From assembly GCA_025506515.1 (NCBI GenBank), contig CM046451.1, forward strand, positions 37,091,595-37,155,594: a stretch of 64,000 bases of DNA, given 5' to 3'. Position numbers and translations under genes: made by a program. Shown piece by piece: positions 43,588 through 54,902 of this stretch; position 1 is the stretch's first letter; each line of letters begins with the position of its first letter. The stretch is from Flaveria trinervia (lineage: Eukaryota > Streptophyta > Magnoliopsida > Asterales > Asteraceae). A model generated the notes under the pieces. That model was not told the origin of the DNA. It saw only the letters and a program-made list of their open reading frames with translations, and did no database searches.

Positions 43588-43814
43588 TTAGTCACTAAAT
43601 AGTTTAGGGTAATGCTGCCTCATCTCCTCCTCAACTTCCCAAGTGGACTCTGATCCCTTTCTGTGCTTCCACTGTACTCTCACCAAGGGAACCACATTAT
43701 TCCTTAGCCTCTTCTACATACGATCGATGATCGTCACTGGTTGCTCCACATAACTGAGCTTTTCATCCACTTCAATATCCTTCGGTGGCACCACATATCC
43801 TTGTCGGCTAAGCA
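43588..43814 (-). pseudogene. E pol C-terminus (Gypsy integrase tail)
   Basis: Minus-strand reading: SRQGYVVPPKDIEVDEKLSY, VEQPVTIID, stop, then NNVVPLVRVQWKHRKGSEST, WEVEEEMRQHYPKLFSD and stop. This is the standard tail of Tekay/Del-type Gypsy integrases (V-W/Q-W-x-R-x-G-x-x-x-T-W-E). The rest of pol is cut off at 43814, where LTR G begins. One in-frame stop (TAG) lies near the middle. Confidence 0.8.
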
Positions 43815-43942
43815 TGTGATATCTCGTAATTTTATTTAACGATTGTTAATCGTCGTTATTTCTTGTAAGAGTTTGGTGTCATTCATGCAATCACGAGGAT
43901 TCGTTTGCAAAACTTTGAGGTAATCAAAAGCCGGATAATTAC

Positions 43943-43995
<53 letters not shown>

Positions 43996-44013
43996 TAATA
44001 ATAATAATAATAA
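43815..44013 (+). repeat. G 5' LTR, first part, ending in (AAT)n
   Basis: About 125 bp of LTR, then an (ATA/AAT)n microsatellite from about 43940, in which D is inserted. Confidence 0.65.
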
Positions 44014-44157
44014 TGAGATAATTATGGGTTATATTAGGATATTATTGTGTATATCTTCATGTTTGTTACTCTCCCCAATTATAGGAGATTATTATTGTAA
44101 TATATATACCTATTCCACCCTCCAATAAGGGTGTGGTTGATTTCATATCATTCTACA
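44014..44157 (+). repeat. D 5' LTR
   Basis: Starts TGAGATAATTATGGG and ends CATTCTACA. Includes TAATATATATACC as a possible TATA region. Confidence 0.85.
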
Positions 44158-44169
44158 TGGTATCAGCCA
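44158..44169 (+). other. D primer binding site
   Basis: TGGTATCAGCCA directly after the LTR; the first nine bases match the initiator tRNA-Met complement. Confidence 0.72.
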
Positions 44170-44224
44170 AGACTACTCTCCTCTCTCAATATTCTCTAAA
44201 CCCTAATCTTTTTTTGGGACCTCC

Positions 44225-45180
44225 ATGGCATCATCTTCCTCCTATCAAAATGGCACCCTACCTATGAACACACTTCTTCACTAATGACCATTAAAATTTT
44301 ATCTTCTAACTATCTTTTATGGCAGAATCAAATGCTCCCTCTTTTCTCTTATCAACAACTGTCGAGCCATATAGATGGTTCTGATACTTCACCCGCAACC
44401 ACAATCCTTGTTGACGGGAAATCTGTTCCGAACCCTGCCTTCTTATCTTGGAGTGAGTTGGATCAATGTGCTATTATTTTATTGAACTCTTCTCTCACAG
44501 AAGAGGCGGCTGCTAAAGTTCTTGGGCTTACGACTGCCCGGTAGATTTGGACAGCACTTGAGATAGCCTAAAGCAACTCGTCCGTCAAACAAGTTCACTC
44601 TCTTCGCGATTCACTCCAGCAAATAACAAAAGGTACATCTTTAGTCTTCGAGTATGGTCGGAAATTTAAAGGTGTTTGTGATCAACTCGCAGCCATTGGT
44701 CAACCGGTTGATAAGATGGATAAACTCCATTGGTTTTTATGTGGTCTCGGTGCTTCATTTGAGACTTTTTCTACTGCTATTAGAGCTACCAAACCTTGTT
44801 TGATGTTTCAGGATTTATTATCTCAGGCTAAAAGTCATGAGATGTTTTTACGCTCTCTACATGGATCTGTTACTCCACCGGCGACCTTCATAGCTCATCA
44901 ACCGCCCTCCACGAATAGTAGTAGGGCAAGTTTAACTAGTTATTCTCGGGGCAACCACAGTTTTTTTTCATGTGGATGGGGTTATGGTGGTCACCGCCCT
45001 CCCTACAATCAACTATGCCGGACTAATGGACATTATGCTTCTTTTTGTCCAAGTTTGCATTCTTATGCATCTCAAGCCCCACTTTTGATGCTAATTTGGC
45101 CCAAGCTTTTCACGCCAAGTGTCATGTTGATCAAGGTAATCCAGATTGGTATGTTGACTCAGGAGCAACAGCACACATGA
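44225..45180 (+). pseudogene. gag: D gag
   Basis: ATG at 44225 (MASSSSYQNGTLPMNTLLH), then a frameshift to ILSSNYLLWQNQMLPLFSYQ, CAIILLNSSLTEEAA; a TAG at 44542; then KLHWFLCGLGASFETFSTAI and RGYGG-like Gly/Ser sequence. The zinc knuckle has decayed (CRTNGHYASFCP keeps part of it). Typical of compact Copia Gag of the UBN2_2 kind. Confidence 0.75.
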
Positions 45181-46322
45181 CACCTTCACCGGACAACCTC
45201 TCTCACTCGTCTCCATACTCAGGTAATGTGAAGGTTACCTTTGGTAATGGTAAAAAACTCCCTATCTCTCATATGAGTACATCTATGGTTTCTCAAAATC
45301 TTTTATTACGCGACGTTTTGGTTATTCAAATCTTACCAAGAATTTATTATCCATTAGTAAAGTCACAATGGATCATCCTGTTGATGTTGTGTTTTCTCAA
45401 CCATTTTTTACTATTCAGGACAGGATAAGCAAACAGGTGATCGCTCAAGGTCGGTGTGAAAATGCACTTTATGTTCTTAAAGATGGACCTCAAGTTTTTA
45501 CAGTTGTTTTTAGTACTCCAAATAAAGCCTCTTTTGAACTTTGGCACAAACGTTTAGGGCATATTTCCTTTGATGTTATTTCAATTTTGAACAAGTTGGG
45601 TTTATTAAATGTTACACCAGTTCTACCAAAACCAATTATTTGTGAACCTTGCCAAATTGCTAAAGGAAATAGATTACCTTTTGATTTAAATTCACAACGT
45701 GCTTTGCACCCTCAAGATTTGATATATTGTGATTTATGGGGACCGGCTCCTATTGCATCAGATGGGTATCTTTATTATGTGATTTTTTTCAATGATTTTT
45801 CTCGCTTTACTTGGTTTTACCCATTAAAAACCAAGTATGGGTTTTATCCTATTTTAACAGCTTTTATTAAGGTCATTCAAACCCAATGCTCTAGAAAAAT
45901 ATAGACCCTTCAAAGTGATGGTGGCAAAGAGTTCGTTAATCATACCATGCGCACCATTTTGGAAGATAATGGTACTTTTCATCGGCTTTCATGTCCGTAT
46001 ACACCTTAACAAAACGGTCGAGCCGAAAGACAACATAGGCATATCGTAGAAACTGGCCTAGCTATGTTGTTCAATGCTCATGTACCTATCAGCTATTGGG
46101 TTGGTGCGTTAAGTTGGCTACATTATTATTAACCGCTTACCCAAGAAACTTTTGGGCAAAAAATCTCCTTTTCAGTTACTCTACTCTCGTGTGCTTAATT
46201 ATGGAATTTTCGTACCTATGGATGCCAAGTCTTCCCTTATCTACGAGATTACTCACCTCATAAATTGGCACCCCGAAGCATTTCATGTGTTTTTATTAGG
46301 TACTCTTCTTAACACAAGGGGT
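45140..46322 (+). pseudogene. D protease and integrase
   Basis: Protease motif DWYVDSGATAHMTPS. Pre-integrase and zinc motif: LWHKRLGHISFDVI ... CEPCQIAKG, both pairs present. Core Asp residues in YCDLWGPAP and LQSDGGKEF, Glu in NGRAERQHRH. Stops at 45902-45904 and near 46007, and frameshifts near 45360 and 46130. The gene is cut at 46322 by C, after KKSPFQLLYS. Confidence 0.8.
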
Positions 46323-46327
46323 ATAAG
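46323..46327. other. Left target site duplication of C (ATAAG)
   Basis: ATAAG here and at 58595-58599, on either side of element C. D integrase resumes directly after the second copy. Confidence 0.88.
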
Positions 46328-47121
46328 TACAGGACCAGTGAAGGGGGTTGATTACAACACAACAACACAAAGAGGAGATTAACCAAACTTAATCAAACAG
46401 TAAACTGGATTAATCACAATAAGACACTAAGAACACAAGTAATGTAAGAGACAGAACACAAGAGCACAAGTATATGGTTTTCAAGAATGCAGTATATTGC
46501 TTTCTCTATGTTCTATTACAAGTGTTACAAAGCATATTGGAAAGATATAAGAACATGACATACTTATACTACATCCTAAAGCCAGCTATACTTTGAAAGC
46601 TAGCTGGATACAATTGACTAGACACAAACAAAATCAATTGTAGAGTCAAAAGGCATATTGCCTTTTGACTAGTGACTATGACATGCCATAGTTCACATCC
46701 TTATCTATTACAAAAAGGATAAAGTACAAGACGTAGAAAGTTACAGAATTAGGACCTCAATGTACAGGTACCAAAATCATAGACCTTTTCACCAACTCAT
46801 GCAAGTTGGTGACCTTACAGAGATGCAACGAAAAGGTGTCCAGCTTTATGGAAAAGTACATCAGATAAAGCATGTGTCAAAAGTCTTTGAAAGAAATATG
46901 TCTTCACGAGTGAAAGCTTCGAAAGACTTTGTCTTTGAGGCTTCGGAAGACTTCATATTTGGCTTCGGAAGATATTGGTCTTGGCTTCAGAAGATTTCAC
47001 ACTTAGAATATTCTGTTGCATGTGTTAAACTTCCTAAGCATTCTTCTACATAGCACTTGTGCAGCATGCAGGATAGACTTTGGATGTTTAGGTTGCATCA
47101 GCCTCTTCATTAATCTCTACA
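46328..47121 (-). repeat. C 3' LTR
   Basis: Matches 57782-58594. On the minus strand it starts TGTAGAGATTAATGAAGAGG. It holds the C-family motif CTTCGGAAG around 46916-46993. Confidence 0.87.
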
Positions 47122-47132
47122 AACTCCCCCTA
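47122..47132 (-). other. C polypurine tract
   Basis: Minus strand TAGGGGGAGTT immediately before the LTR. Confidence 0.8.
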
Positions 47133-50100
47133 GGCCGATGCTACCAAAACACATAGTAGACTTCAGATATCAACAGTCCTTTTTAGGATGATCACCATTC
47201 TCTTCTTCATAAGGTGATCAGGATCCTTCAGACTCTCAAAATGTCTTCTCATATCAAGGAGGTCATGCATAGGTAACTGAAACATATCTTGCCATGTCTA
47301 AATGTCTTCAGTGCCTTGATCTCTAATGACATGCCATCTTTCTAGATTTGTGGTGTATGTCCAAGACAAGATGGGTCTTCCTAATGCTAGAGGAGCTGTT
47401 TGAATTGGAGTTTATGTAGCATCCTCTGGCTGCACATCCTTAGAATGTTCTAACTCATCATAGGGTTTAGAAGAGGGTGCAGTCTTCTTCTTCTTTGGCT
47501 TTGGTTTAGAAGCCATCCTCTTCTTTCTCTTTGCATGTTTTAACTGAGAAGACTGGCCTGCAGTACCAGATTGATCTCTGTTGTCTTTCTAAGTTGGGAC
47601 TTCCTCTCTCTCAGGCTCAGAAGGAGAGGGAGGTTGACCCTGCTATGGATCAGAAGATGAAGCTTGCTGAGTATCAGTAGGAGGTCCAGGTTGTGTTGTC
47701 TCTGGTTGTTCAACCTTAACCTCCACTTCAGGTGGAGCTTGACTTGCAGTGGAGTGTAAGTCAATGAGCTCTCCACTTTTGATCTTCTACTTGATCACCC
47801 TAATATGCTCATCCATAGTGGATAGAGACATGGGGCCAAGTCTCCTTCAGGAGAATCCATATAGCTTCAAGAAGCTCATCATCCTCTGCCTATTAGCAAA
47901 CTTATGCTCTTTTGGATGATAGCTCTTGATTTGCAGCTTCTTCCCTTAGCTTCTTCTTGGTTGTTTTTCTGTCCTTGACTTCAAGTTGTTTTAAGTACTC
48001 AAACTCAACATACTCATAGGACAAGGGAAGAAGTGCATCTGCCTAATAGAAGCCTGTGGCACTCAAGTAATTGATCATCTTGATCCTATCTTCTTCTTTG
48101 TCTACCTGAGGTTCTTGTTGATCGACATCCTCTTGTACAGGACTTTCTTAAACTAGGGAGAGGGTAGGCATATCCTTGTACAGTCTTTTCCTTGTTTTCT
48201 CTTCTTTGACTTGTACTAGAAGCTCTGCATCTTCTACCTCCTTCTTCTCCTTTGACCTTTCCAGGTCAACCAGTTTATTCAACTCATCTAAGGGGAGAGA
48301 AATGACAATGTCTATGTCATAGTTCCTTGTCTGCAGATAATTTATCTTGACTGCCCTTAACTCATCATTCTATGTATCTGGTTTGGGGGCAGCCCTGACT
48401 CAGCAGAGGAACTTTCTCCCCTCAGCCTCCTTTTCCTCTTTCTGTCCTCCTCAATCTCCTCAGATGTCATCTTTCTTTTCCCTTTGTCACTCACAGACCT
48501 TTGTGAATGAGGGTTGATAGAGCTTTGGCCTTCATTGCTTGTTGAAGCTTTTGAGCTCTGGCCAGAGAGAGGTTGAGAAGCACTTTCACCAGCAGGTGTT
48601 TCAGAAGGAATATGGATCTCTACTGCAGTTGATGATGATGAGACAGGGGTCTCAGGTTCTGCCACTGGGCCTTCAGTCAAGGTTTCCCCTATGAAACTAA
48701 TCTTAGGGTCTGCCTCAACATCCAGTTGACCAATGGCATTGCCTCATTGCCTAAGTCTCCTTCTTAAGCTGAACTCTGCAGTGATCATGTCTTGGATTCT
48801 TTGAGCAAGTCTGTCAGCTTGTCTTGATTTGCTTGGGTTGACAAGTGGCATGTTGACTAAATCCAGACCTTCATAGTAGTTCAAAGTCTAAAAATTGAAG
48901 ACTTCTTACTATCATTGAACTCTTATGATGATTAGGGCTTTCCTGATGTTATCATACCTCCACCCAATGATATGAAGATGGTGAAGCTGACATAGCCCTT
49001 GGTATCCCTTCCTCAAACAGACTCTGTATGAAGGAGTCTGTGTAGTCCACATCAATGTGAATTTGAGGAGGTTGCTGAGAATACACAATTGCATGTGAGG
49101 ATGGTGAGTCCTAACTCTCTGAAAAACTCCTAGGTTCTATAGCTGTAATGACTTTCTCCCCCTTTTTGGTAGCATCACCCACTTGCATAGGTGAGCTGGA
49201 AGATAGGTCAATGACATCCACAGGTTCTTGTGTTCCTGGTTGAGCTCTCTTTAAGGGTCTTCCAGCTAGTTTTTCCTTAAGATATGAAATCTCGAGTTGC
49301 TAATCATTGACCCTGTTGTGCAAGGTAGTCACTTGAGATTCAAGGTGACTAACCTTGGAGACTAAATAGGTGCATGTTTTAGACAGTTTTTGCACCTTTA
49401 GTCTTAGGTTCCCCTCATCTTCATTAGACGACTCATTGGGGGATGAGATGATTGGACCAAAGTCCTCTCTCTCACCACCAGCTTGAGGTTCTTGGCTGCT
49501 GGTTTCCTTTGCTCACTAGCAATCTCAGTTAGATGTTAGTGGGCTGAATTTCCATGGTTGAGGTCTTAATGATGTAATCACTTTCAGAAGTGAAAGGCTC
49601 TTCCATATGGACATCCTGAATAGGTTCAGAAGTGTCCACCTTAGTTGTAGGTGACTGATGTGGGACAGATATAGGAAACTCAGGAGCATTCATCTCTCTT
49701 TGAGTAGGGGTAAAGAAGAAAGACTCATTATAATCACTGAAACCTAGATGTTCATCAGTATAGAAGTCAAGGTTGGGAATTGGTTGGTTGAGATCTATAG
49801 GCTGGGGATGGTAGCTGTCCCCTGAAGGTTGATCACTTGAGTGTTGAGAATTAGAGTGATGGCTTAAGGCAGTTTGGGTAATGAGCTCATCAGGCTGAGC
49901 ATGAGGAACCTTAGCACTGATTCTTGAAGAGATGGGAGTGGTTTGCTCCTCAGTAGAAGTAGGAGCCCCAGTGTCCACTTCCTCCTGTATGGGTAAGTAT
50001 ATGGGAGCCTCCACAGACTAAATAGTCTGATCAGGGGTTTGTTTGGATTTTCTTTGTTAAGTGAGGGTGATTTTAGGCTGTGTGGGTGGTTGGGAGGTAG

Positions 50101-50916
50101 CAGGTGTGGGCTCAACACTAGCTTGTGCTGCTAGGTTGTCACCTTGAGCAATGAGCTCTAAAATGTTTAGGACTAGGGCTATTTCTACCCTAGAGAACCA
50201 ACAGTGGGCCTCCTCAGAATTTTAAAGATGCCGGGCTTCATCTATCCCAATTTAAGATGTTACCTGTTTCCCTTAACTGTGAGCCCAGTTCACAGTTAAG
50301 AATGTACTAGACATATCTAGGAAACGTGTAATATTCTAAGGAGTCTAAGTTAGCAAGTAAGTTGGTATAGACAAATTGAGAATACCTGAACTTGACCACC
50401 TCAATCATTCCATGGATGATGAAGGAGAGATGCTCAGGAATTTGGTCCTATCCACCATGCTTGTTTTATAAGATGTGGATGACCACATGGAGTAGGAATC
50501 TCCAACGGGATGAGACCTTCCCTTTCCTAATGGTCTTTACAGAGAAATCTCCCTCATATCCCATCTGCTCAAAGGAGTGATTAACAGCTCCTTTGGGAAG
50601 AACACCTCCCCTTCTTCATCATCTAGCTGAAGACGCATGTTGATGATGGCTGGAGTGATGAAGATTGTTCTCCCCTGCACTGTGGTAGACAGTGCCTTCT
50701 CCCCATCCATGACAAGCTCTTGGCAGGTTTTCCAAAATTCTAGTAGATGATACTCATAGAGTGGAGGATCAATGGTTAGGGAGGTGAAGTAGTTAGACAA
50801 AGCTAAGAATCGACAAAATGAGGATCTTTCTCAGAGCTTAACAGAGCAACCAGATTATGTTGTTTGTGTAGTTGCATGGTAAAGTTGGGATAATTTTTGT
50901 GAGCAAGGTTGGCCAT
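47133..50916 (-). pseudogene. C ORF2 (decayed)
   Basis: ATG at 50916 (MANLAHKNYPNFTMQLHKQH, then NLVALL). After a frameshift near 50805: YFTSLTIDPPLYEYHLLEFW, GRTIFITPAIINMRLQLDDE. A shifted frame then reads RWRFLLHVVIHIL, GGWDQIPEHLSFIIHGMI and TFPRYV, matching the ORF2 domain of A and B. Downstream is Pro/Ser/Thr-rich (50118-49529), then AEPETPVSSSSTAVEIHIPS and a basic block DKGKRKMTSEEIEEDRKRKR (about 48480-48420) like a bipartite nuclear signal, then Leu/Gln/Lys-rich and Lys-rich pieces to 47450. No signal peptide or membrane span is seen. Heavy decay; function unknown. Confidence 0.66.
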
Positions 50917-51584
50917 TTTGAAGTAGCTTAAAGATGAAGAAAGAAGGAAGAAAGAAATTTCAGAGAGAAATTTGGGTTTTTAGGTTTGGAGGAAGAACAG
51001 ATGATAGAAAGAGGGGGAAACCGTTAGGTATATATATGAAAAGGATTTAAGATAAAGTTTAGTGAAAGAGGATGTAGTTTACTTTTACTCAGAAAGTAGT
51101 TTTCTTGGAAGTCAAAAAGCTTTCGAAGGTTAATTATCTTCGGAAGTTTTAATTAAAAAGCTCTCGAAGCTAAAATGACTTCGGAAGATTTTCTTGAGAG
51201 TTTTGAAAATTTTGCTTCGGAAGAGAAATTAAAACTTGATTGCTTTGTATATAAAACACAAAGCTTCCGAGAGTTAATTTTGCTTCAGAAGTAATGGTCC
51301 TTGAGAATAAGTAAGTGTCTGAGACAAATATTTAAGCTTCGGAAGATAGATCTGAAAACTCTTCCGAAGGTAAATTTCTTAGACAGTTATTTATTTTGAA
51401 GGCATGATTTGCTTCCGAAATTAAAAGCATAACTTCTGAAGTATCAGAAATTTTCAAAGATCTAAGGAAAGTCTTCAAAAAGAATTTTTCATCCAAAGAA
51501 AACATGAGCTTATGAAAGTGACGAACTAGACAACTTAGGACACACATATTTTAATAAATAATAAGAATTAGTTTTAAGAAAAAC
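50917..51584 (-). promoter_or_regulatory. C pol-ORF2 gap: CTTCGGAAG array and TATA box
   Basis: On the minus strand, the C-family motif occurs repeatedly (51115-51430). TATATATA follows at 51029-51037, then a pyrimidine-rich leader of about 113 bp to the ORF2 ATG at 50916. Same order as in A and B. Confidence 0.6.
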
Positions 51585-52900
51585 CTACTCAAAGTTAATC
51601 ATCCCAATAGCTGATGTAAGATATTTAAATCTCTGTTCATCAAAAGCCTTTGTAAATAGATCAGCATATTGTTCATCTGTGTGAACTTTGACTAGTTTAA
51701 TTAATCCTTTTTCATAGTTATCTCTTATTAAATGATACCCGATATTAATGTGCTTTGTCCTTGAGTGCTGCACAGGATTCTCTATGATTGAGATAGCACT
51801 ATGTTGTCTATGTGAATGTGAGTCTCCTTGAAGTTTAACCCATAGTCCAGCATCTGATTCTGAATCCAAAGCACTTGAGCACAACAGCTTGTAGCAACAA
51901 TGTATTCAGCTTTAGCAGTTGATGCAGAGACACATGATTGTTTCCTGCATTACCATGAGACAGCCCTTCCACCAAGGAACTAACATCCCCCAGATGTAGA
52001 CTTTGCAGTCATGTTGCAACCACCATAATCAGTATCTGTATAAGCATACAGATTGAAGTCAGGATTCTTAGGGTACCATAAACCAAGTGTTAAAGCACCT
52101 TTGAGGTATCTTAGAATCCTCTTGATAGTGATGAGGTGAGACATCTTAGGGTTGGCTTGATATCTTGCACAGATGTATAGCAAACATAATATCAGACCTG
52201 CTAGCAGTAAGATACATAAGAGACCCAATCAAAGCCCTATATAAGTGATCATCTACACACTCCCCCTCAAGATCAGGTCCAAGGGAGTGGTTTCTGGCTA
52301 TGGGTGTCTTAGTAATCTTATAATCAGTCATGTTGAATCTCTTGAGTATGTCCTGAACATACTTTAACTGACTTATGAATATGCCATCTTCAACTTGCTT
52401 CACTTGAATTCCCAGAAAGAGAGCGAGTTCCCCCATGGCACTCATTTCAAATCTGTCTTTCATCAGCTTCTCAAAGTCTTTACAGAGCTTTGGATTAGTT
52501 GAACCAAAGATGATGTCATCCACATACACTTGAACTAGCAATATGTCATTTCCCTGTCCTTTGATGAAGAGAGTTCCATCTATAGTACGTCTCCTGTATC
52601 CATGTTTACAAAGATACTCAAATAGTGTATCATACCATTTCCTGGGTGCGTGATGCAGCCCATAGAGAGCTTTGTCAAGCTTGCAGACATAATCAGGATG
52701 ATCAGCGTCTACCAAACCAGGTGGCTATTTGACATATACCTTTTCATCAATCACTCCATACAAAAAGGCACACTTCACATCAAGCTTAAAGACCTTGAAG
52801 TTCTTGGATGCAGCAAATGCCAAGAATATCCTAACAGCTTCTAATCTTTCTACTGGAGCAAAGACATCAATGTAGTCAATCCCTTCTTCCTATGTGTATC
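51585..52900 (-). pseudogene. C reverse transcriptase and RNase H
   Basis: RT: DHPDYVCKLDKALYGLHHAP, LLVQVYVDDIIFGS with YVDD at 52515-52526, FEMSAMGELALFLGIQVKQV, LYRALIGSLMYLTASRSDIM. RNase H: AYTDTDYGGC, and HSRTKHINIGYHLIRDNYEK, ADLFTKAFDEQRFKYL. A shift near 52170 and a damaged stretch 51885-51980 break it. Confidence 0.84.
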
Positions 52901-53700
52901 CTTAAACACCCATTTCGTTAAAGTGGTAGTCTTCTTAGAAGGAAGAGGACAAAGGTTCCAAACTTTTTGCCTTTTGAATTGAAGAAGCTCTTGTTGCATA
53001 GCTTTAACACAACTTCCATCCTTTAGAGCCTCATCAACTTTCTTTGGCTCTATCTGGGATAAGAAACAAGAGTGAAAACAAGCATTTGCTTCATGGGTTT
53101 GTCCTCTTATTCTTACCCCTGTGACAACATCTCCAATGATGTTTGTGGTGGGGTGAGACTTGTGGATCCTAAGCTGAGGGATCATAACAAGTTGCTGAGA
53201 AAGATCTAAATTAGAGAAATTTAGATCTGGCATAGATGTTTCTCCCACCATATCAGCACACTTTTCAAGAGAAACTTGATCCAAGCAGTGTGTGACATCA
53301 TTGATGTTCTCATCTATGGTGTGGTTAGTGGCATCAAGAAATTCTTGGTCACTGTCACCACCACCATTGCTGTCTTCCACAATTGAGGTGTTCTTATCTG
53401 GTTGTGGAGCCTCTGAGCTGGAATTTGAAGGCACCCCAGATGTATCAGCTGAGTTGTCATTGTTATGCTGATAGAAACCTCATTAGCATAAGTAGTTCCA
53501 ACTGGAGCTGAAGATGTATGAGTTGAAGGTCTTCTTAGCTCAAATCTTGGATCAGGATCACTTGTATTTAAATTTTCTGCAAATCCTGAAACATTCTCAC
53601 AAGATTTGTTAAAACAGTTGGTAACTAAATCAAGATCAAATAACCAATCCGGACCAGAACCAGCTACACAGGGTGTGTGTTCATTGAAAGTCACATTGGC
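52850..53700 (-). pseudogene. C IN-RT linker and RT fingers
   Basis: Acidic linker (VEDSNGGGDSDQEFLDATN), then IIGDVVTGVRIRGQTHEANA, CFHSCFLSQIEPKKVDEALK, AMQQELLQFKRQKVWNL. The counterpart of A1 6931-7400. Confidence 0.75.
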
Positions 53701-54760
53701 TGATTCATCAACAATTCTAGTTCTGAGATTGTATACTCTATAAGCCTTAGCTTGAGAAGAATATCCAATAAAGTGTCCATCATCTGATTTCTTAGCAAAC
53801 TTGGCAATCTAATCTTTGGTATTCAAGATGGTGCAAGACATCCAAATGACCTGAGAAAACCAATGAAAGGTTTCCTCTTGTGCGAAAGTTCATAAGGAGT
53901 CTTGCCATGAGTCTTAACTACTAAAACTCTGTTAGCAGACAGTGTTGACTGCCTCTGCCCAGTAGGTGATGGGCAGCTTAGAGTCAGACAACATGGTTCT
54001 TGTAGCTTGAATCAGTGTCCTGTTTCTCCTCTCAGCAACACCATTCTGCTGAGAAGTCCTAGGAGCACTGTATTGTCTTGTAATACATTTTCATCACAGA
54101 ATGTATCAAGGATTTGGTTCTTAAATTTTGTTCCTTGATCACATCTTATGATCTTGACCTTGTGATCAGATTGATTCTCAATCTTTAAGATGAAATTCTT
54201 TAGAATCTCAGGAGTCTCATCCTTAGTTCTAAGGAAGAAGACCCAGGTGAATCTTGTAAAGTCATCTGTGATCACTAATAGTAAGAGGTCCTTCCTAGAC
54301 TCATTACACTAGTGGGGCCAAAGCGGTCCATATGTAACAAGTGTAGGGTGTAGTGATGGAGTTCCTTTCCTTAGGCAGTGAGATACCTTATATTGCTTCC
54401 CTTTCAGGCATGCAACACAATGATCATCACTTGTAAACTCTTTCTTTGGTATTCCAGTTACCAAATCATTCTCAATTAATTTATTCATGTTTTTAAAGTT
54501 TACATGGCACATTCTTTTATGCCATAGGAAAGACTCATCACTATTGGCTTTAGATAGAAAGCATAAAACTTCTCTAGAGGGAGACGTTTCTTGCAAATCC
54601 ATCTTGTATATGTTCCCTTTCCTGGGGGCTCTAAGCAGGATATGCTCATGAGGAATGACCACACCAGGCTTGAGAACAATGCACTCATGCTCAGTAAAGA
54701 GCATGTTATGACTCTGATCACAAAATTGAGATACACTCAAAAGATTGTACCCAAGCTCCT
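53701..54760 (-). pseudogene. C integrase
   Basis: Zinc motif FLWHKRMCHVNFKNMNKL and CVACLKGKQYK. The core is decayed: ITDDFTRFTWVFFLRTKDE, second Asp in IRCDQGTKFKNQ, and the Glu in QNGVAERRNRTLIQA (54010-54050), in another frame. The first-Asp segment lies at the shift near 54310 (YGPLW). Confidence 0.78.
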
Positions 54761-54902
54761 TGACAAAGTTTACCTTTTCAATGCTGAGCTTACAGAAATG
54801 TAACCACCTTCATCTCCTCCAAAAGCAACTGGTCTTCCATCAATCCTTTCAAAGTTTTTGAGTAGTGACCTATTGCCTGTCATGTTCCTGGAACAACCAC
54901 TA
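54761..54902 (-). pseudogene. C aspartic protease
   Basis: Minus strand reads VWIIDSGCSRNMTGNRSLL, with intact D-S-G, between the gag tail and the pre-integrase segment. Confidence 0.78.

Noticed and set aside
46740..47053. Plus-strand frame of 97 codons
   Set aside because: Lies in the minus-strand C LTR and mirrors the CTTCGGAAG repeats.
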